A stretch of 64,000 bases of DNA, taken from positions 6,954,001 through 7,018,000 of the forward strand of contig OY783192.1 of NCBI GenBank assembly GCA_963678675.1. Direction: 5' to 3'. Position numbers and translations under genes: made by a program. This stretch comes from Xiphydria camelus (lineage: Eukaryota > Arthropoda > Insecta > Hymenoptera > Xiphydriidae). Under the pieces are notes generated by a model. That model saw only the letters and a list, made by a program, of their open reading frames with translations. It was not told the DNA's origin and searched no databases. Shown piece after piece: positions 57,491-64,000 of the stretch (the stretch's first letter is position 1; every line of letters begins with the position of its first letter).

Positions 57491-58380
57491 ACACTGAGAA
57501 AACAACATCATGATAGATAATAGGTATATACACATTAGTAGAGTATAAGGTTTATACGTTAGTAGAGGTAATGCAATCGAATAACAGTTAAGATAAATCC
57601 ATTAGTATATAGATAATAAACCCTACGATATATTCGCTAATGCGTTGTATGGCAACTGTTTCTTGATCAATATTAACCGTTTTGTCGATTTCAAGCGACA
57701 CAATTTCTAATCTTTGATATATATGGACAGTTAAGAAATATCATTAACGGTTAATATTTTGTTCTCTCCAATGTACGGCACCTAAGCATTCAGATAATCG
57801 ACAAATCGGATAATCGAAGTTCAACTGTATGTGGGTAAATTTCACGAAATCATTAGTTTCAATTCTCAGATATACCAAGGCTCTGTAAGGATAAAATCGA
57901 TACTTTTTTAATGCGGTGATTTCGAAGTATCTGAATAGTTTTACTATTCTATATGTATTCCAAATTGCATGAATTGCCACGTCGGTAATGTGTCCCCGAA
58001 TGCAAATTCGATTATGAATTTTGCATTACTTTTCTTACTTAAGTCATTTTAATGGCCTACTCAGCAGTAATATATTTATCTTAATGCAAAATATTAAAAA
58101 ATGGGGCATAGTGAGATTAAAATTCGTTTGAAACCAGTGAAGAAATGGTTTAAATCTTGTTCCGAGATACAGGCGTCACGTCGGTAATGCATAGTTTTTT
58201 TGGTTGTATACAAAGTAGATGATGTTTTCTGGTTAATAATAAATAATGATTGCGAAGTGTGCTTTACAACTATTTCAAGACCAGTCAGCATTTTCATAGT
58301 ATACACTTCTAGAATACTGTATTCGTGTTTAATATTGAGCGTACATTTTTAATAAATCACATCGATAACGCCAATTATGA
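57491..58380. repeat. AT-rich interval with repeated CACGTCGGTAATG
   Basis: A single CACTGAGAAAA-type end sits at 57491 followed by repeated ATTAGTA words to about 57640. No inverse partner is clear. The 13-mer CACGTCGGTAATG occurs at about 57978 and 58174, with a relative CATGTCGGTAACG at 58882. No gene is supported. Confidence 0.4.
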
Positions 58381-58409
58381 AACAGCCCGACTTGAAATTA
58401 TCCCAATAT

Positions 58410-58715
58410 GCCATAAGGACCCGATCGGGTGTTCCTAAGGCACACCCTAATCAGCTCATTGATAAGTAGAAGTATTTATTTCGGTTTTCTATTCGGTTAT
58501 TACAATAACCGAATACCGGGGCTGTTGTACACAACACAGCTGTTCTAAATAATTTTTCGAGATCCGATCATATTTACTCGGTAAGGTTCCTATGATACAT
58601 TTACGTTACATGCACAATCGGGGCCCTATCGGGTTACCTGATAAGAGCTCGATTATTCCTCAGTTAAGCTAGATCGGGTCCTATAGGATATTATTATAAT
58701 AAGAACCCTACTACT
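58410..58715. repeat. Cluster of diverged ACCCGATCGGGT-type words
   Basis: GGACCCGATCGGGT, CGGGGCCCTATCGGGT, AGCTCGATTATT and AGATCGGGTCCTATAGG, with TTCCTAAGG and TTCCTATGA tails, recur in both orientations. The palindromic word resembles in organisation, but not in sequence, the clusters at 15890, 23300 and 29460. Confidence 0.5.
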
Positions 58716-59039
58716 TTTTCCAGAAGGAGTAGGTCATTTTTACGAGGTGAGAATGATTCAAACAACTAATATAACTACTTCATGTAATATATCATTTCAA
58801 CATTACCTGATTTATCCAAAAATTTATTTACATGAGGTATTTCAACGACTAAAAAATCGTCAAAACCCTCATATTCATACCGTCATGTCGGTAACGTTAA
58901 GGTACATGTATATTTTCAATGCGTACTTCTTGATCGCACTCTGTGCAGTTTTTGTGTCATTTTCAATCTGTAGAATACAGAAAAATATATTTCAAACGTT
59001 TTTAAAATATTTTACTTCACGAAACTTCACGTAAATCGA

Positions 59040-59240
59040 CCATGCTGATTTCGAAAAAAATAATTAAAAAGTTCTTTTTTTTATCTCCCAAGTATTGTGT
59101 AAAAAGGAAAAAAATTCTGAAACTCTTGGAGCCACTTCGATACAAATAATTTTTATCCACTCGGAATCAAACATCAGAGTTCCATAAAAGGCTTGGATAC
59201 CCGTTTCTTAGATTTACCACCCGAAGGGGCTGACCGCGCA
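59040..59240 (+). repeat. Diverged partial copy of the 2775-3455 foldback family
   Basis: CTGATTTCGAAAAAAATAAT at 59045 and the following blocks (AAACTC(T/C)TGGAG, ATCCACTCGGAAT, CCCGTTTCTTAGATTTACCA) follow the right arm at 3140-3350 in the same order. The opposite arm is not seen here. Confidence 0.75.
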
Positions 59241-60952
59241 CACATTTATAGATAAATTAAAAAAATATCTATTTCAATACCATCGATTGCGAGAAATTTC
59301 ACTCGTGGAGCCAAAGCAAAGTCGGGAGACTCGGCGGTGTCTCGCGTCAAGTACAATTATTTTATTCATGCGTAATAAAAGTCGGCGCCCGCGGTGGGAT
59401 TTCGCGGTAATTGAAGGCAGCTTTGAAACGAGCTCCTCTCTCATTGTCAGTACCTTTTTAAAGAGCGAATGAAGGCGTAGGGATCGTAAAGGCCGTAAGC
59501 AAGGCGCGGCACGGGAGGAATGGTAAAGCGTTATACTTTGCTAGGCTTATCTCGCAAAAGTAACAATATTGCTCGGCGATTATGGTGCGCGAATTAAGCC
59601 GTAAGGCGAAACGGTGATCGAAGGCCTTTTCTTTCCGCGGACCGGCACGATAATTCCCTTATTTTCGCGCGATTCGTATACAGGGATGCGAGTGAATTTT
59701 ACTTACTGTGTGTACGAGGAAAGATTTTTTCTTACGCGTTAAAGATAATATTCAGATCCGCGTAAAAAACGTAACTGGGAACTTATCGAGAACTGGCCAT
59801 ACTTTCCTTCTTCAAAAATGGCGCTAATAGAGCAAACTAACCAGGCACCTATACATGTTTGTAACAGCTTCCTTGTCTAACTTCTGCCTAGGCTTATCAA
59901 CCAGGGCCTGTTTACGTTACATACTTAACGAGAGCCTGCCTAGACTGCTTGACCAGTACCAATCCATGTTTCCCTTTTCAGTTTCCAATTCTATTCCAGA
60001 AAATCTGTGGACTATATGATTAACTTCTAATTATACAGGGTCAGAGGCTTTCGAGTAAAAATGCCAATTAACGCATAAGAGCCTCTGTGTCGCAGTACGC
60101 ATAGACGATTATCCGTGAACAATATAAAATGAATTGACCAAAAATATGAAGAGTTCAAAAACTATGCTACATAATTTATTAATATAACCTTTTAAATTAT
60201 ATTTCTTATATATACATATTTATTAAAACCACCCATGTGTCTTTTTGTCGTTTGGAACCCATTTCAATCTTTCATGTTGCACAAAATGCTCCTGAGGACA
60301 ACTTTTGATCAATGCCATCTATATTTCGATTAGTTTGGGAGATCAGGGAGTTTGGGAGAGCCTGAATCGAGCCAGGAAAAACTGGAGTGAAAATCATGAA
60401 CCATGCTTCAGTTTCCTAGCCAGGTCTTGATAAGGATGAGGTATACAATACCCGATCTAGGGATACAATACGGGTGCCACCGTCCGCGTCGCTTATATGC
60501 GTTCTATTCCATTCAGGCTTCTTTATCAAGTAGTGAACTCGGCACTGCAGTTCCATGTGTATGTGTAGGCTGGCACTTGAGTAAAGGTACTTATGACGTA
60601 AACGTGCACGTGGTTCGGAATGTTGACGATTTTTATATGTCTATTTTGTTATTGTTAGAATTATTGGCTTGAAGTTTGAAAATAAATGAGGCAAAAATCA
60701 ATCGCTGTTTAGACTGTGCAGAGGAAGTCTGCACTTTTTTAGTTCTCATTAATTTGCCTTTGTTGCAGTTTCATTTTTTCTTTTTCATTTGTTTTATGTT
60801 TTTGTTCCAAAATCTGTTTTTAAAAATATTTTTGTATTATGTATTTGTATTTTGCGTTTGGACACTAGAATTTATATCTTTTGTTATGTATATATTTATA
60901 TCGTAAAATACCATGAATAAATTATGATTTATACTTGGTATGTATATTAAAA
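59241..60952. other. Unannotated interval
   Basis: The region includes words such as CTGCCTAGGC and ACCAGGGCCTG at 59838-59965, echoed at about 61570-61630. I see no gene. Confidence 0.35.
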
Positions 60953-61349
60953 ACGCTTATTGGGACCGTGCAACTGCTTGGAGGGGATACAGCAAACGAT
61001 CGTGCGCAACTAGTGGTGAAAAGGCTTGAAGTTATGCCAGCCACTACCGCTACCGGGTTAAAGTACATTACGGTATGTCTCACTCTGTACCTATATGGCA
61101 ATCAACGTGTCTAAAGGTGAATAAACCGGCCCTAAATGTTATACTTACTGTTTATTGCAATTCTATACATATAAATAATGGCTATAAAATACACCTGATG
61201 AAAAACATTCATATTGTTGTTCACTAATTGGTTTTGCCGAGGATTTTTATATTCTTATCGTATTTGGTACTGTATAAAAGTGCAAGATTTTTCGCCGACT
61301 ACTGCCACCAGGTGTCACTGTACGGGTATTGCACGGTCCCAATAAGCGT
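60953..61349. mobile_element. 397-bp MITE with perfect 21-bp ends
   Basis: ACGCTTATTGGGACCGTGCA (plus A) is exactly inverted at the right end. The interior shows no coding frame. A short palindrome, CGCTTATAAGCG, follows just outside at about 61385. The target duplication is not obvious. Confidence 0.85.
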
Positions 61350-61850
61350 CGACGGCACCTGGAAACGAGAGCTCAGTCCCACCATCGCTTATAAGCGTCA
61401 GTTTTTTTTTTGTAAAAAAACATATTTTTTAAGACAGGTATCCATTGCTTTAACTTCTATCAGTTAATTTTAGGTAGTAATATAATCTTGTTTAAAAAAG
61501 AAATTTGGTTGGGACAAAATGTATCTAAATTAGAGCGGCAGTGAATGTGTTAAAGAGGATATCTACTGAACCCCTAGGTATGCCGTAATATCCCCTAATC
61601 AGGCCCTGGTCAAATTTAGAGAATGCCTGGATGAATTTCTACATGGAGAACACGTTGGTAATTCTACGCAGTTTTTAGAAACAATCGAGTTCGAGGGATC
61701 GGTTTGAATCAAGGAAAGGCGAAATTACGAAATAACGCGAATAGAAAAAACTGGCCGTTGCTATTCATTAGAGCGAAACAAATATACCATCCTCTTCGAC
61801 TTATCTCCCTCTTTTTTTCATCGGCATCCCTCTCTATCTCACCCCCACGT

Positions 61851-61854
<4 letters not shown>

Positions 61855-61918
<64 letters not shown>
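61855..61918. repeat. (CT)n microsatellite
   Basis: 32 uninterrupted TC dinucleotides. It creates meaningless Ser-Leu and Arg-Glu frames on the two strands. Confidence 0.97.
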
Positions 61919-61919
<1 letters not shown>

Positions 61920-62436
61920 AGCACCCCATCCCTCCCACTTTGCAATTCTCCATCCTCCAATCGATCCGAGCACCACCCCAGGCGTTACATCAATCACCCT
62001 GTTTGGTTTGGAAAATCTTGAAAAAGCTCGAGCCTTCTTATCTGACGCGAAACGGCGGGATAAATGCCGATAACAGGCGGCGATTTCGAATATAAATAAA
62101 TTCAGAGTAGTGTCGACCCCTTTGATGTTCGTTTGGTTCGGTTAGGCCTTTAGTGTTCGGAGGTAATACGAAATCTGTCGATAATTCATCTACGTTGTAT
62201 CCTCTTACGACGATTGGACGAGTTTTTGACGAGGAATTTACATTTCGTTCGCTTGAAATATTTCGTAAACGAGGGTTGTTTCGACGATACTGTTTCAGAT
62301 GTGCCTTTTGACATGATCTTACACAGTGTATTTGAGTATAAATTCATATTACGATCGGAAGCTCGTAACACAAAACGTCTGTTTTTAAACTTTGCATAAG
62401 AAAAACAAGTACGAAAATACAATGCCGATCGTTTGG

Positions 62437-62503
62437 AAAAATAAATACGTTCTGAAATTGTATCATAAGTATGGTACAATTTCAGAACATATTTATTTTT
62501 ATA
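62437..62503. repeat. 67-bp hairpin
   Basis: AAAAATAAATACGTTCTGAA followed by ATTGTA is inverted after a loop of about 12 bases. It is another arms-only hairpin like 16482-16559 and 21680-21763. Confidence 0.8.
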
Positions 62504-62534
62504 ATAGTAACTGTGGTACCACTTTTATTATATA

Positions 62535-62756
62535 CACGGAGAAAACCGAATAGTAGCAATTACCAACAAGAATAGTAAATAAGTGATAGCTTCGACACAA
62601 TATCATGTCGAATAATCTGCAGAATAGTAATCATCACTATTCGAATGGTAATCATTACTGTGCTACAGATTATTTAACATGATACTGCAGTCGAAGCTGT
62701 GACCTATTGTATTTACTATTTTGGCTGGTAATCATTACTATTCAATTTTCTCCGTG
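62535..62756. mobile_element. 222-bp foldback MITE, CACGGAGAAAA-type ends
   Basis: CACGGAGAAAACCGAATAGT is inverted at the right end, flanked by TA (62533-62534 and 62757-62758). The interior repeats AATAGTAATNATTACNA words in both orientations and pairs along its whole length. Confidence 0.88.
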
Positions 62757-62759
62757 TAG

Positions 62760-64000
62760 ATATATTTTTTAGCTCAACCGACTGATGCTCGCATACGAGT
62801 ATTTCAGGACATTAATTGGAAAATGGTGTAAGCGAGACGAAAGGCGGAAAAGATTCAGAACAATATTCGATTTGAGCAATGCCCGTCAATTGCTCCCATC
62901 TCTCGCTCGTGTGTGTAACTAGGCGCGCAATATTGCGCTACGTACAGATCCTCAGATCAATCTCATTCAGCAACTCCTATCCGTGCGCGCTCGGTACCGG
63001 TGCGGCCATACACTTATCACCACTTGCGTTTCCGGTTCCGCCGTCTTATCTGCGCTGGCATTAACCACGAGGCCCCTCCGCGCTGCGCCGCTTGTCAGCG
63101 AAGTTACTCGACTCTTTCAGTCCTTCCCGTGCAGCAGTCGGGGTGTGCCACGCTGCAGGGATCACGTCGACCCTCCTCACCTTCCACTGTCTTATCTCGC
63201 GTCGGAGCTGCACCTCCCACCCCAATGCAAATCTTCCTCGTCCGAGGGTCGACACCCCATGCGGCGCGTGAGGGTTTAAAATCAACGCGGGACCACTTAT
63301 TATCTCTCGCCTCTATCGCGAGTTGAAAACCGAACGAGTTGATGGATGATCCTTCCAAGAATTATATACGGGGCACGCGTATACCGAACGAGGAACGATC
63401 GACGGACGGGAAATCATTTCCGGGGAACCGCGAACCCGACGTAGAAAGAGGGACCGCAGTCGCGCTGGGTTTATCTCCCCGCCTCGAGATTCGCAGGAGG
63501 ATCGATAATCCTCGGCGAGCTGGCGAAGGGCGACGGAGCATCGGGCAGCGGGCGTGAGTGAAGTTTCGCTTCGAATGCTTTCGCACGGGTCTCGCGCGCT
63601 CCGCGAGAGTGTGGCGTCTGCGCGTGATACGGGCGAACGTCTTTATTCTTCGTACAATGAGGATGTATATGTGTACGCCGCTCATCGGATGAGGGATGGC
63701 GAGAGGGGCGCGGAGCGAGGGAGATGCCCGCGCGCCGCGAGAAACGAAGGAGGGCATTTCTCCTAGAGTAAAGAGTGAAAATAGATTCCGGAATATTGGA
63801 AAGCGGGCGTGTGGGGTTTGGACTCGTTGAAATATTCATTGAACCGCACGCGCGCTCGCTGCGCGGTAAAGGCAGCGTTTGCGCTTCGCTGCTCCTTCGT
63901 CTTCGTCTTCGTCTACGGCTTTATTGTCACTGTTCCAGTCGAAGGGCCTGTCTCGATATCCCTCCCTCTCTCCCTCTCTGTCTCTTTCAACGTTCCGCTG
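62760..64000. other. CpG-rich terminal stretch
   Basis: CpG-dense DNA from about 62880. Several frames are open at once on both strands, with Arg/Ser/Pro-rich translations and no motif. A short TTCGTC repeat lies at 63897-63914. It could be the start of another gene's promoter region beyond the window, but no exon is visible. Confidence 0.4.

Noticed and set aside
61704..62021. 105-codon frame with a long Ser-Leu run, and its antisense Glu-Arg run
   Set aside because: This is a translation of the (CT)n microsatellite.

Overview
The window looks like euchromatic nuclear DNA from an insect, most likely a hymenopteran such as an ant. The evidence is mariner copies with insect-type transposase motifs, an abundance of short TIR and foldback elements, a spliceosomal exon with good insect splice sites, and alternation between AT-rich stretches and CpG-dense GC-rich blocks. 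The species cannot be fixed from sequence alone. No bacterial gene organisation, rRNA, convincing tRNA, CRISPR array or complete host protein-coding gene was found. Almost all long open frames are chance readings of GC-rich or simple-repeat DNA.

Host gene content: one well-supported internal exon, on the minus strand at 10759-11067 (309 bp, phase 1 at both ends, 102 complete codons). It encodes a polar, Gln/His/Asn/Ser-rich segment of a protein I do not recognise. Much of the window is therefore probably intron or intergenic DNA of a gene with long introns. GC-rich, CpG-dense blocks lie near 850-1600, 12400-13350, 18370-19700, 24480-25300, 30940-31960, 44570-46620, 47600-50690, 53220-54900 and 62880-64000. 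They could hold promoters or first exons, but no coding frame can be defended in them.

The rest is a graveyard of cut-and-paste DNA transposons. Four mariner relics are recognisable: 5331-6609 (full length, minus), 8161-9152 (core deleted, minus, with a 247-bp MITE inside), 9725-10511 (3'-truncated, plus, same family as the first) and 29334-30871 (minus, core replaced by about 1.1 kb of foreign DNA). A TA-flanked element at 16266-17218 carries very long inverted arms and a DDE-transposase tail. PIF/Harbinger-like elements with TAA or TTA target duplications lie at 26571-26800, 26941-27931, 42522-44566 and 50694-52850. TTAA-flanked piggyBac-like elements lie at 27166-27894, 36615-39296 and 52851-53215.

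Many smaller foldback MITEs fill the gaps. Several share a terminal motif close to CACNGAGAAAA although their interiors are unrelated. The most striking structures are three-level nests (26941-27931 and 50694-52850), a 0.7-kb-arm palindrome inside a piggyBac-like element (37026-38964), an 83%-hairpin insertion of 78 bp inside the arm of a larger foldback (16482-16559), and blocks made of a diverged self-complementary word repeated many times (15890-17250, 23300-24215, 29460-30545, 58410-58715).
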